DNA from: Paraburkholderia sp041321145
GTDB lineage: Bacteria > Pseudomonadota > Gammaproteobacteria > Burkholderiales > Burkholderiaceae
Direction of reading: 5' to 3'
Assembly: GCF_041321145.1 (NCBI RefSeq)
Contig: NZ_JBGGWA010000013.1
Span: 119,680 to 183,679, forward strand
Length of the DNA: 64,000 nucleotides
Shown here piece after piece: positions 55,776 through 64,000 of this stretch. The translations under genes and the position numbers were made by a program. The notes below the pieces were generated by a model. That model was not told the origin of the DNA, ran no database searches, and saw only the letters and a list, made by a program, of their open reading frames with translations. Numbering within the stretch: position 1 is the first letter of the stretch; every line of letters starts with the position of its first letter.

Positions 55776-56387
55776 TCATTCACCAATCCACGACCCGCGC
55801 AAATCGCTGTCGTGCAGCAATTGCAGCAACGCGCCCGCCGGACGGCTCAGTCGTTTGGCGGCCAGCGCGATGAATTCCACCGAGGGCAGCGTCGGCAGAC
55901 TGGCCGCGTTTAGCGGCGGCGCCAGGCCACGCGCGGCGAGATACTGCGGACGAACCGTTATGTCGAGTCCACCGCGCGCGGCCGCAATACAGCCCGCGGG
56001 ACTGCTGCTCGTGCGGACCCCCTGCCAGCTGAAACCGGCTTCGGCGAGTGCATCGAGCACCACGGCACGCGTCACGCTCGGCTCGGCGACCAGAATCAGC
56101 GGCAACGGCTGGCTGAGATCGACCAGCGTGCCGGTGCGTGCCAGCCACTCCAGCCGCCCCGTGAAAAGCGGCACGCCGCGCCGGTCGCCGAGACGCCGCT
56201 GACCTACCAGTAGATCGATCGAGCCGGCGTCCAGCAATTCATACAGCTTTCCGGTCATACCGATCGTGATTTCCAGTTCGACGTCGGGATGCGCGTTGCG
56301 AAACGCTGCCAGCACCGTAGGCAGCGGCCCGAGCGCGACGTCGTCGGATGAACCGGATATGCGGTGCGAACTGGTTCCTGATTCTGA
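55776..56387 (-). pseudogene. LysR-family regulator, effector domain only
   Basis: The minus-strand frame from about 56387 carries the LysR substrate-binding domain (SGSSDDVALGPLPTVLAAFR, NAHPDVELEITIGMTGKLYE, GFSWQGVRTSSSPAGCIAAA) to a stop at 55776. An in-frame TGA and unrelated sequence lie upstream; the DNA-binding half is missing. Confidence 0.75.
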
Positions 56388-56721
56388 TCAGGTCGAGATA
56401 CGCGCTTTCGACGACACCAAAGGTAAGCGGTCCGTATTCGACGTCTACCGGCTGGCGGCATGAGCGAGGAGCATAGGTGCCCACCTATTTTGGTGGACAC
56501 ATGCTGCGCCTTCAGCCTGCGAGAAACCGTGTGCACTAGAAATCGCGCTTACTATACTTCAACATCCCGCCCAATCGCGTGATCGAAATCGGTACGCAGA
56601 TCCAGATCTAGTTTCGTGAGTTTGGTAAATAGAAGGGAGATCGCCGTGGACGATGAGATCTACTCAACTCACACGCACGTTGCGCGCGTTCTTGCCAGAA
56701 AGCTGCTTAAAGAGCACGCGG
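56388..56721. other. Junction region without a gene
   Basis: It holds CTATTTTGGTGGACAC (56493-56508), which looks like a worn IS3-type end. A break here probably removed the 5' half of the LysR gene. Confidence 0.35.
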
Positions 56722-57776
56722 CTACGGCGGCATCGCGCCGTCTGCCGACTTCCGTTTAAACTCGCGCGGCGAGACGCCGAAGCGTGCACGGAAATCCCGC
56801 GAGAAATGCGCGCCGTCGGAGAAGCCGCAATCGAGCGCGATCTGGGTGATGCTGCGCGGATTATTGAGCAATAGCCAACTGCCATATTCGAGCCGCAGCG
56901 AGCGCAGGAACGCCATCGGCGAGAGGCCAAGCGCGTCATGAAACGCGCGCTCCAGTTGCCGTCTGCCGACGCCCACATAGCGCGCAATGGCGTCGAGCGT
57001 AGGCGGATTGTCGATGCGCTGCTCGACGAAATGGGCCGCCTGACGCACGCGGATATCGGCGATATGTGTGAGGTCGGCGTAGAAGTGCGCCTGCGGCAAT
57101 TTCGCTGGGCGCATGCCTTGCAGCATCATATGGCGCACAACCTGCTGCGCCTTGCCCCGGCCGCAATGACGGGCAACAAGATATAGACCGAGATCGATGG
57201 CTGCGGTTGAGCCAGCGCAGGTGATCAGGTCTCCTTCATCCACGAACAGGTGATCGACGACAGCGGGCGCCTGCGGAAAACGCGCGCGAAACGCGTCGAG
57301 CACATTCCAGTGTACGCAGACAACACGCGATCCAATCAGTCCCGCTTGCGCGAGCGCGAATGTGCCGGTGCAGATGCCTAGCATGCGGACGCGGCTTGCG
57401 CTCGCCTGCCGCAACCAGTCGGCTAGCAGCGGCGGCAATAGGTATTGGGGTAGTCGTTGCCACCGCAGACCGCGATGTAGTCGAACTCCGCCGGGTCGTC
57501 CGGCAATCCGCCGCCGACCGCGAGCGTCACGCCCGCGCTCGAGGTGCGCGGCAAACCGTCCATGCTCATGACCCGCCAGCGAGCGTGAATCTGCCGGCTA
57601 CGGCCGCCGTGATCCGCAGCCAGACGCAGCACGTCGACCAGCCCCGCGAACGCGGCCAGTGTGAATTGGTGCAGCAGAATGAAACCAATCGAAAGCTCGG
57701 GTTTACCCGTTTCCTGCATGGCCGCGGCGGCAGGCGTGGCGCGGGTTTCAGCGTCGGCGTTGGGCGGATTCGGCAT
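56722..57776 (-). pseudogene. GlxA-type regulator (DJ-1/PfpI + AraC domains), frameshifted
   Basis: From ATG 57776 the frame gives the amidotransferase-like N-terminus (LSIGFILLHQFTLAAFAGLV ... IAVCGGNDYPNT). After a one-base shift near 57437 it continues as LPPLLADWLRQASASRVRML, GICTGTFALAQAGLIGSRV and a full AraC HTH pair (DAIARYVGVGRRQLERAFHD, SITQIALDCGFSDGAHFSRD). About 350 residues if intact. It is divergent from the ABC operon, which GlxA-type activators of amine and betaine use commonly control. An upstream TTG (57791) is a second start choice. Confidence 0.82.
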
Positions 57777-57788
57777 GACGCAATTATT

Positions 57789-57798
57789 CAATTAATTG
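57789..57798. promoter_or_regulatory. Palindrome between GlxA-type gene and ABC operon
   Basis: CAATTAATTG, a perfect 10-bp palindrome in the short divergent gap. Possible regulator or promoter site. Confidence 0.35.
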
Positions 57799-57877
57799 GC
57801 CGTGACTTGCAAGCTGGCGGTGCCGTGCGACGCGCAAGATACAGGCGTGGTCACGACAAGCCAAACCTGGGGACGAC

Positions 57878-58927
57878 ATGGGACACGGAACGCGCAACAC
57901 GATCAAGGCGGCCATTGCGCTCGCCTGCACGATGGTTTCACTGGGCGCCGCCGCGCAGGCGCCACGACTGACGGTCGCCATGTATGGCGGCAACTGGGGC
58001 GACGCCTTTCGCAGTTGCGTGGCCGAGCCTTTCACGAAGGTAACCGGGATCGCCGTGACGCCGGAACTCGGCACTTCGACTACGACGCTCGCCAAGTTGC
58101 AGCAGCAGAAGGCGGCACCCACCATCGACGTCGCGTGGATGGATGGCGGCATCAGCGAGCTGGCCTATCAGGCAGGTGTGCTCGACAACCTCGATAGCGC
58201 GGCGATTCCGAATCTCAAGCAGGTCATCGCCAAGGCCGTTTATCGCAACGGCAATACGACCTACGCGGTCGGCTCCGGCTACTACTCGCTGGGACTGGCC
58301 TACAACACCCGGTCGGTCAAACCGCCGACGAGCTGGAAGGACCTCTGGAATCCCGCGTATGCGGGCGCGGTGACGGTGCCGTCGCCGGCCAACTCCGCCG
58401 GGATCCCGTTTGTGGTGTTCCTCGCTCAGGTCTGGGGCGTCGACCCGGCTCATCTCGATCCCGTCTACGCGAAGCTCGCATCCCTCGATACGGCGCTCTT
58501 CTACGACAGCTCGGGCGCCGCGACGAACGCCTTCCAGAGCGGTGAAGCGACGATTGGCGCGTTCTTCAACGTCGGCGCGTGGGACCTGATCGACAAGGGC
58601 GCGCCAATCGGCTTTGTCGTGCCGAAGGAGGGGGCATGGGCGACCGACGCCCGCCTGCATCTCGTGAAGGGCTCGCGCAACAAGGCGGCGGCGGAGAAGT
58701 TCATCAACGCCGCGCTGACGCCGGAGGCGGCGACGTGTCTGGCCACGAAGCTGTATCTCGGTCCGGCCGTGGCAGGCGTCAAGCTTCCCCCCGACGTGGC
58801 GCGCAAGCTGCCTGGGGGCGCCAACGGTTCGGTCGACAGCCTGAAGCTGTTCGACTGGAGCGTCCTCAACGCGCGCCGTGGCGAGATCACGGCTGCGTGG
58901 AACCGCCAGGTGGCCACCAAGCAATGA
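57878..58927 (+). CDS. Periplasmic substrate-binding protein, polyamine/PotD-type ABC importer
   Basis: 349 residues. Signal peptide AAIALACTMVSLGAAAQA; then RLTVAMYGGNWGDAFRSCVA, KLQQQKAAPTIDVAWMDGGI, YYSLGLAYNTRSVKPPTSWK and SWKDLWNPAYAGAVTVPSPA, the pattern of spermidine/putrescine-like binding proteins. The substrate could be a polyamine, betaine or a modified amino acid. GGGGACGAC precedes the ATG. Its stop overlaps the ATPase start. Confidence 0.9.
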   Translation: MGHGTRNTIKAAIALACTMVSLGAAAQAPRLTVAMYGGNWGDAFRSCVAEPFTKVTGIAVTPELGTSTTTLAKLQQQKAAPTIDVAWMDGGISELAYQAGVLDNLDSAAIPNLKQVIAKAVYRNGNTTYAVGSGYYSLGLAYNTRSVKPPTSWKDLWNPAYAGAVTVPSPANSAGIPFVVFLAQVWGVDPAHLDPVYAKLASLDTALFYDSSGAATNAFQSGEATIGAFFNVGAWDLIDKGAPIGFVVPKEGAWATDARLHLVKGSRNKAAAEKFINAALTPEAATCLATKLYLGPAVAGVKLPPDVARKLPGGANGSVDSLKLFDWSVLNARRGEITAAWNRQVATKQ

Positions 58928-60000
58928 ACCAGGTGCAAGCGATGCCAGCCCTTCTGACTCTCGATGCCGTGTGCAAGCGCTTTGGCGGATACACCGCGCT
59001 CGAGCGGATTCACCTGGACATCCGCCAGGGAGAATTCATCGCGCTGCTCGGACCGAGCGGCTGCGGCAAGACCACGTTGCTGCGCTTGATCGCGGGCTTC
59101 CTAGCGCCTGACAGCGGCCGTATCGTGATCGAAGATGTCACCGGTTTGCCGCCGTACCGGCGTCCCCTGAACACGGTGTTCCAGAACTACGCGCTGTTCC
59201 CGCATATGACCGTGCTCGAGAACGTGGCCTACGGTCCGCGACGGCGGGGCGCGTCGCGCCGCGAGGCGAGCGAACGCGCCAGAGCGGCGCTTGAACTGGT
59301 CGGCCTGGCATCGCTCGCGGAACGCTATCCGCGTGAGATGTCGGGCGGGCAGCAGCAGCGTGTGGCGCTGGCGCGCGCGGTAGTCAACCAGCCGAAGCTG
59401 CTGCTGCTCGATGAGCCGCTGTCCGCACTCGACATGAAGTTGCGCAAACGCATGCAGCTCGAACTCAAGCATCTGCAGGCAAAGCTCGGCATTGCGTTTG
59501 TGTTCGTCACGCACGATCAGGAGGAGGCGATGACGATGGCCGACCGGATCGTCGTGATGAACGCGGGGCGGATCGAACAGATCGGCACCGGCACGGACAT
59601 CTATCGCGCGCCTGCCACGCGCTTTGTCACGGAGTTCATCGGTGAGGCCAACCTGATCGACTTTACCGCGGCCAGTGGTGCGATTTCGCTGGCATTGCCG
59701 GGCGCGACCGCCCGTTTCGCGTGTGCCGGCGCGCCGTCGAAGGGCGTTGCGGTCCTGCGGCCCGAGCAACTGCGGGTGCTCGACAACGCGGGCCATGACG
59801 ATGCGTCACTGTGCTGCGTCTCGGGCGTGCTGGTCGACGTGGTGAGTGTCGGCAGTCACACGATGCTTCACGCCAATGTCGACGGCCAGCATGTCGTTGC
59901 CCGCGTGATGGGGCTGCCGGCGGCGGCAACGCGAACGGGAGGCCCGGTGCGTTTCGGTTTCGATCCGTCCGACCTGCATCTGATCGGGGAGCCGGCATGA
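58924..60000 (+). CDS. ABC importer ATPase, PotA-type
   Basis: 358 residues. Walker A GPSGCGKT (43-50), signature SGGQQQR (140-146), Walker B LLLLDEP (159-165), H-loop FVFVTHDQEEAMTMADRIVV, then a TOBE domain at about 280-355. Starts in an ATGA overlap with the binding-protein gene and ends in another with the first permease. Confidence 0.94.
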   Translation: MNQVQAMPALLTLDAVCKRFGGYTALERIHLDIRQGEFIALLGPSGCGKTTLLRLIAGFLAPDSGRIVIEDVTGLPPYRRPLNTVFQNYALFPHMTVLENVAYGPRRRGASRREASERARAALELVGLASLAERYPREMSGGQQQRVALARAVVNQPKLLLLDEPLSALDMKLRKRMQLELKHLQAKLGIAFVFVTHDQEEAMTMADRIVVMNAGRIEQIGTGTDIYRAPATRFVTEFIGEANLIDFTAASGAISLALPGATARFACAGAPSKGVAVLRPEQLRVLDNAGHDDASLCCVSGVLVDVVSVGSHTMLHANVDGQHVVARVMGLPAAATRTGGPVRFGFDPSDLHLIGEPA

Positions 60001-60839
60001 ATCGCCCCGTCGTCACGCCGTTGGTCATGATGGCTGCGCCGATGGCGTTTTTCGCGGCGTTCTTTCTTGCGCCGCTCGCCGTGGTGCTGCTGGCCAGCTT
60101 CACCAGCCCCGAAACGCACGGCGTCTCGCTCGTCAACTATGTGCGCGTGCTGGCCGACCAGTATCACTGGGGCGTCAATCTCGTCACCTTCCGTCTCGCC
60201 TGCCTGAGCACGCTGGCCTGCCTGCTGCTCGGCTATCCGCTCGCCTGGTATCTCGTGCGGGTGGTCCGCTGGGGACCGTGGCGGCGGATCTGCGTGATCC
60301 CGCTCGTGGTGCCGATGCTGACGAGCAATATCGTCCGCTCGTTCGGCTGGATGGTTCTGCTGGGCCGCAACGGGCTCGTCAATCAGACGCTCCTTGCCAC
60401 CGACGCGGTTGAGCGTCCGGTGCGCCTCCTCGGCACCGAACTCGGCATTCTGATCGGCATGGTCTATGTGCTGCTGCCGTTCGTCGTGCTGGCGGTCGGC
60501 AATGCGCTTGCACAAGTCGATCCCGCAGTCGAGCAGGCTTCGGCGGATCTTGGCGCGAGTCCGCTCGAGACCTTCCGCTATGTCACGTGGCCGCTGACCT
60601 TACCCGGTGTGGTGGCCGGCGCGATCATGGTTTTCACGCTCGCGGTCAGCGCCTATGTGACGCCGGCGCTGTTGTCGGGCGGCCGCGTCACAGTCCTGTC
60701 GATGTTGATCTTCCAGCAGTACAGCGCGACGTTCGATTTCAATTACGGCGGCGCGCTCAGTATCGTGCTGCTCGTCTTTACGCTCGTTATGGTCGCGCTC
60801 GCAGGCCGGGTCGGTGAGATTCGCGGGAGGGCGCGATGA
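59997..60839 (+). CDS. ABC importer permease 1, PotB-type
   Basis: 280 residues, six membrane helices. The EAA-loop reads EQASADLGASPLETFRYVTW PL (ATPase contact). ATGA overlaps at both ends tie it to the ATPase and the second permease. Confidence 0.92.
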   Translation: MNRPVVTPLVMMAAPMAFFAAFFLAPLAVVLLASFTSPETHGVSLVNYVRVLADQYHWGVNLVTFRLACLSTLACLLLGYPLAWYLVRVVRWGPWRRICVIPLVVPMLTSNIVRSFGWMVLLGRNGLVNQTLLATDAVERPVRLLGTELGILIGMVYVLLPFVVLAVGNALAQVDPAVEQASADLGASPLETFRYVTWPLTLPGVVAGAIMVFTLAVSAYVTPALLSGGRVTVLSMLIFQQYSATFDFNYGGALSIVLLVFTLVMVALAGRVGEIRGRAR

Positions 60840-61624
60840 TCGCCCGAATGTCGATTCGTGTTGTCTCGTGGATCGTGCTCGCCTATCTGGTGCTGCCGCT
60901 TGTGGTCATTCTCGGCAGTTCCCTGACGGCGTCGCAATTCCTCGCGTTTCCGCCGCGCGGCCTCACCTTGCACTGGTACCAGGTGATGCTGTCCGACCCG
61001 AGCTACGTCGCGGCGTTCTCGACAAGCACGTTGCTGGCGCTGGCGGCCACGGCCGCGGCGCTGGTTCTTACCGTGCCCGCGGCGCTGGCCTTCGCGCGTT
61101 ACCCGTTTCCGGGCAAGCGCGCGTTGACGGCCGCGCTGATGGCACCGCTCGTGCTGCCGCACATCGTGCTCGGCGCGGCCCTGTTGCAGTTCGGCGGTTA
61201 CTTCGGACTCACGCGCAGTTTTGCTTCGCTATTGATCGGCCATACGGTGATCGTCTCGCCGTTCGTGCTGCGTTCCGTTATGTCGATGATGACCCCCGAA
61301 CAACGCGCGCTCGAGGAGGCGTCTTATGACCTCGGCGCCAATCCGTGGACCACGTTCTTTCTGGTCGTGTTGCCGCGAATCCGTTCGGGCATCGTGACGG
61401 GATCGATCTTTGCGTTCATCTCGTCGTGGATCAACGTCGAGCTGTCGATCTTCAACACGACGGCCGACCTCAACACGATACCGGTCAAGCTTTTCAACTA
61501 CGTGCAGTACACGATCGATCCGACGATCGCCGCCGTATCGGGCGCGACCATCGTGGTGGCGATCGTGGTGATCACGATTCTCGATTTGACGATCGGCCTG
61601 GACATGCTGTCCGACCGCAGCTAA
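60836..61624 (+). CDS. ABC importer permease 2, PotC-type
   Basis: 262 residues, six membrane helices, EAA-loop EEASYDLGANPWTTFFLVVL. Overlaps permease 1 by ATGA. The proline-racemase-family gene follows 33 bp later, so all five genes are one unit. Confidence 0.92.
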   Translation: MIARMSIRVVSWIVLAYLVLPLVVILGSSLTASQFLAFPPRGLTLHWYQVMLSDPSYVAAFSTSTLLALAATAAALVLTVPAALAFARYPFPGKRALTAALMAPLVLPHIVLGAALLQFGGYFGLTRSFASLLIGHTVIVSPFVLRSVMSMMTPEQRALEEASYDLGANPWTTFFLVVLPRIRSGIVTGSIFAFISSWINVELSIFNTTADLNTIPVKLFNYVQYTIDPTIAAVSGATIVVAIVVITILDLTIGLDMLSDRS

Positions 61625-61657
61625 CCCTCACTCACTTTTCAACGAGGAGCTTCAACC

Positions 61658-62671
61658 ATGCGTAAGCAGGACGCGTTCGATGTTATTTACACCCACACCG
61701 AAGGGGAGCCCCTTTGCATCGTGCATAGCGGCATTCCCTATCCGCCGGGATCGACGATCCTGGAAAAGCGCGCCTTTCTTGAGACGAACTATGACTGGCT
61801 GCGCAAGGCGCTTATGTGCGAGCCGCGCGGGCACAAGGACATGTTTGGTGTGTTCCTGACGCCGCCGTCGAGTAAGGAATTCGACGCGGGTCTGATTTAC
61901 ATCGACGGCACTGAATATTCGCACATGTGCGGTCACGGCACGATCGCGGTCGGCATGACGATGGTGGCGTTGGGCCTTGTGCCGCGCAGCGACAATGGCG
62001 TCACGCGGATTCGTTTCGAAACGACCGCGGGTCTTGTGGTCGCCGAAGTGGCTTCAGAGGGCGACGAGGTGCTGTGGACGCGTTTCGAGAATGTACCGGC
62101 CTATGTGGCCGCGCAGGACATTCCCGTGCACCTGCCGGGCTATGGCGATCTGAAGGCCGATCTCGTCTGGGGCGGCAACTATTTCGGCATCGTAGATCTG
62201 TCGGGCTGCGCGCTGCGGATCGCGCCCGAGAACGGCAGCGAACTGTCGCGCCTTGGCCTGCTCGTGCGCGACCAGATCAACGAGCAGATGCGCATCCAGC
62301 ATCCGACTGAAGCGCATATCAACAATCTGAATTTCATCACCTTCTGGCACTCGCCGACGATCGAAGGCGCATTCTACAAGAACGTCCACGTGTTCAGCGC
62401 GGGCCAGCTCGACCGTTCGCCGGGGGGCACCGGTACCAGCGCGATGATGGCGATGTTCGAGGCGCGCGGCAAACTCAAACTGAACCAGCCGATCCTGTCC
62501 GAGGGGTTGCTGGGCAGCGGCACGTTCGAAGGCTGCCTGCTCGGCGAGGTCGACCTGAACGGCACGCGCGCCGTGCGTCCGACCGTGAAGGGTACGGCCA
62601 GCATTCTCGGCACGGCACGCTGGATGCTCGACCGGAAAGATGAGGTCGGCGCGGGCTTCGTGGTGCGCTAA
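61658..62671 (+). CDS. Proline racemase / hydroxyproline epimerase-family enzyme with a Cys-to-Gly change
   Basis: 337 residues. GAGGAG precedes the ATG. The first catalytic Cys is present (Cys91 in HMCGHGT). The second site, DRSPCGTGT in racemases and epimerases, reads DRSPGGTGT here (Gly256). Known variants use Thr there and act as trans-3-hydroxyproline dehydratases; Gly should prevent two-base racemisation and could allow a dehydratase-like one-base reaction. The gene ends the ABC operon, so the imported compound is probably a proline derivative or betaine. The reaction is inferred. Confidence 0.9.
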   Translation: MRKQDAFDVIYTHTEGEPLCIVHSGIPYPPGSTILEKRAFLETNYDWLRKALMCEPRGHKDMFGVFLTPPSSKEFDAGLIYIDGTEYSHMCGHGTIAVGMTMVALGLVPRSDNGVTRIRFETTAGLVVAEVASEGDEVLWTRFENVPAYVAAQDIPVHLPGYGDLKADLVWGGNYFGIVDLSGCALRIAPENGSELSRLGLLVRDQINEQMRIQHPTEAHINNLNFITFWHSPTIEGAFYKNVHVFSAGQLDRSPGGTGTSAMMAMFEARGKLKLNQPILSEGLLGSGTFEGCLLGEVDLNGTRAVRPTVKGTASILGTARWMLDRKDEVGAGFVVR

Positions 62672-62789
62672 GTCAGTGAAGCGAGCGGCGGGCACACTGC
62701 TCGCTTCACTGATGCCCGCACTCTGGCCGATCGGCATGCGGCCCATCAGTCCGCTGTCAAGGCTGCCGGCCAGCCCTTTGTCCCTGTTT

Positions 62790-63146
62790 CATGCCTGGAG
62801 ACCACGGGCGATGTCGAGTCTGCGGGCTTGCTCGATCGGACGGCCGATATCGGCGACCTCAGCGGCGACGAAATCGTCGACGCGTGCCTGAATGCCGTCG
62901 GCGATCTCATCCAGCCAGTCGGCGCGTTCGGCAGGCTTCGTGTTGCGTCAGCCCGCGCGTTGCGCGGCGGTAGCTGCGCGCACGGCGGCGTCGACTGTGG
63001 CGGCGTCGGCTTCGCAGACCTGGGCGAGTACGGTGCCGTCGGCAAGGCTGACGTTCGGAAATGTCGTAGCGCTCGCCAGAAATTCGCCATTGATGTAGTG
63101 GCGCAAAAACCGCGCTTGAAGCGAGATGCTGATTGGTTCGTAGATC
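62790..63146 (-). pseudogene. Aldehyde dehydrogenase, N-terminal remnant
   Basis: Minus-strand frame FLRHYINGEFLASATTFPNV, SLADGTVLAQVCEADAATVD to a stop, then in a second frame NTKPAERADWLDEIADGIQA, RVDDFVAAEVADIGRPIEQA. This is the first 120 or so residues of an ALDH such as 2-hydroxymuconate-semialdehyde dehydrogenase; the catalytic part is absent. Confidence 0.75.
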
Positions 63147-63289
63147 CAAATGTCTCCTGCTGAATATGACCGTTCAGCAGGAGTCTAAGCAATGAGAAGT
63201 TACTTTGGATATTCAAATATTCGGCTCGACGCATTCCAGTTCAGAATATCAGGTCGACATCCCCAATCGCGTCAAGCTGCTCCACCGCC

Positions 63290-63870
63290 TTGAGTGAACG
63301 CGAGTACTCACTCAGTTCTTGTACCGGTGGGCAATACAGATCTTTCATAGACGAGTACCGGTCTCGCAGCGAGCGTACGCGGGGGCATCTTCACTGTATG
63401 GGAGATCTGTCGTATAGGCCATCGAAGGCAGAGTGTCTCGACTTGTTCCCTGTCGCCTCGCCCGACTCTTCCCTTGTCGTCTTCTTTCACGGCGGCTATC
63501 GGCAAGAATTGTCGAAAGAAGACTCCAGTTTCCCTGCGGCCGGTTTCATTGAACAGAACATTTCCTTTTGTGCCGTTAATTACGAACTTGCACCTCGGGC
63601 CAGCATCGGCGACATCGTTCGTCAATGCGCTCGCTCGGTTGAATGGCTGCATTCACAGGGCTCCTCGCTCGGCTTCGATCCGACTCGCATCGTTCTGGCA
63701 GGCAGCTCTGCGGGTGCACATCTGGCCGCGATGACCGCGATGCTCCTGCAACGTGGCGCGCACGCGCGCAGTCTGGTGCGAGGAACGGTTCTCGCCTCCG
63801 GAATATTCGACCTGACGCCCTTGGTTCACACGAGCATCAATACCCCCTCGGCTTGACAGAAGAAATGGCA
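63290..63870 (+). pseudogene. Alpha/beta hydrolase (arylformamidase-like), cut by an IS5-type element
   Basis: A TTG-initiated frame reads EREYSLSSCTGGQYRSFIDE, then the oxyanion motif FFHGGYRQ, the nucleophile elbow LAGSSAGAHLAAM and SGIFDLTPLVHTSINTP, as in kynurenine formamidase-like esterases. It shifts frame at 63850 (PLGLTEE follows in the next frame) and then runs into IS sequence at about 63870; the Asp and His of the triad are lost. Confidence 0.72.
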
Positions 63871-63955
63871 GACATGCTAAGGAAAGTCTGCAAAAGTCCT
63901 GGCATTGACGTGAGCGTGGACTATCCTGGGAGCAGGAGAATTTAAGGGGTGGGTG

Positions 63956-64000
63956 ATGGCACAACTTGGCCTTGGTCTGGATCTGTCAACGAAACGCACG
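63956..64000 (+). CDS. IS5-family transposase, first codons (partial at right edge)
   Basis: ATG 63956 with AAGGGG upstream opens AQLGLGLDLSTKRT, the usual beginning of IS5-group transposases. The element seems to start about 80 bp to the left (GGAAAGTCTGCAAAAG, 63881-63896). The rest is beyond the window. Confidence 0.6.
   Translation, partial: MAQLGLGLDLSTKRT

Noticed and set aside
1..64000. CRISPR arrays and tRNA or rRNA genes
   Set aside because: No regularly spaced repeats, and no tRNA T-loop signature in a cloverleaf context or rRNA-like stretch was found by reading; an automated scan was not possible.

Overview
The window is GC-rich and looks like accessory sequence from the Burkholderiales, most likely Paraburkholderia, Caballeronia or a relative. 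The grounds are two classic Burkholderia-type trimeric porins, LysR, LacI and TetR regulators next to small catabolic operons, and IS6, IS110, ISKra4 and IS5 insertion sequences of the kind common in these genomes. No rRNA, tRNA or CRISPR array was seen. Many genes are broken by single-base shifts or IS insertions, so this is a decaying, IS-rich region (or an assembly with homopolymer errors) rather than a conserved core.

Layout. 1-8.0 kb (minus strand): an operon with a 1667-residue NERD-kinase-SF1 helicase fusion and an ATGA-coupled winged-helix-like protein that runs off the left edge. Upstream lies a large helical gene cut by an intact IS6 element (8.0-8.9 kb) and by a frameshift. 9-16.5 kb: short inverted repeats, small hypothetical genes, a frameshifted chemoreceptor, an ISKra4 remnant and an IS110 element. 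16.6-22.7 kb: a four-gene operon (NCS2 permease, amidohydrolase, TSUP transporter, porin) facing a LacI-type regulator across two palindromic operators. 23-34.6 kb: a DUF1571 protein, small orphan genes, a glycosyltransferase with a TetR regulator, a c-type cytochrome, a patatin, and an epimerase-DoxX pair facing a second TetR regulator across two palindromes.

34.8-39.3 kb: a cassette holding a STAND-like ATPase and three small unknown genes, bracketed by decayed IS6 copies in opposite orientation. 39.7-49.6 kb: a DUF2231-like membrane protein coupled to a PQQ-type sugar dehydrogenase lipoprotein, a RelB/ParE-type toxin-antitoxin pair with a palindromic operator, frameshifted TetR, ECF sigma and LysR genes, further IS6 and IS110 copies, and a truncated chemoreceptor.

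49.8-55.7 kb: a purine nucleoside uptake and salvage cluster (porin, Tat-exported nucleoside hydrolase, LysR, purine permease, adenosine deaminase family). 57.8-62.7 kb: a polyamine-type ABC importer (four overlapping genes) followed by a proline-racemase-family enzyme, opposite a frameshifted GlxA-type regulator. The right edge holds an aldehyde dehydrogenase remnant and an alpha/beta hydrolase cut by the start of an IS5-type element.

The best candidate for an undescribed system is the NERD-kinase-helicase operon at the left edge. The IS6-bracketed ATPase cassette is second.
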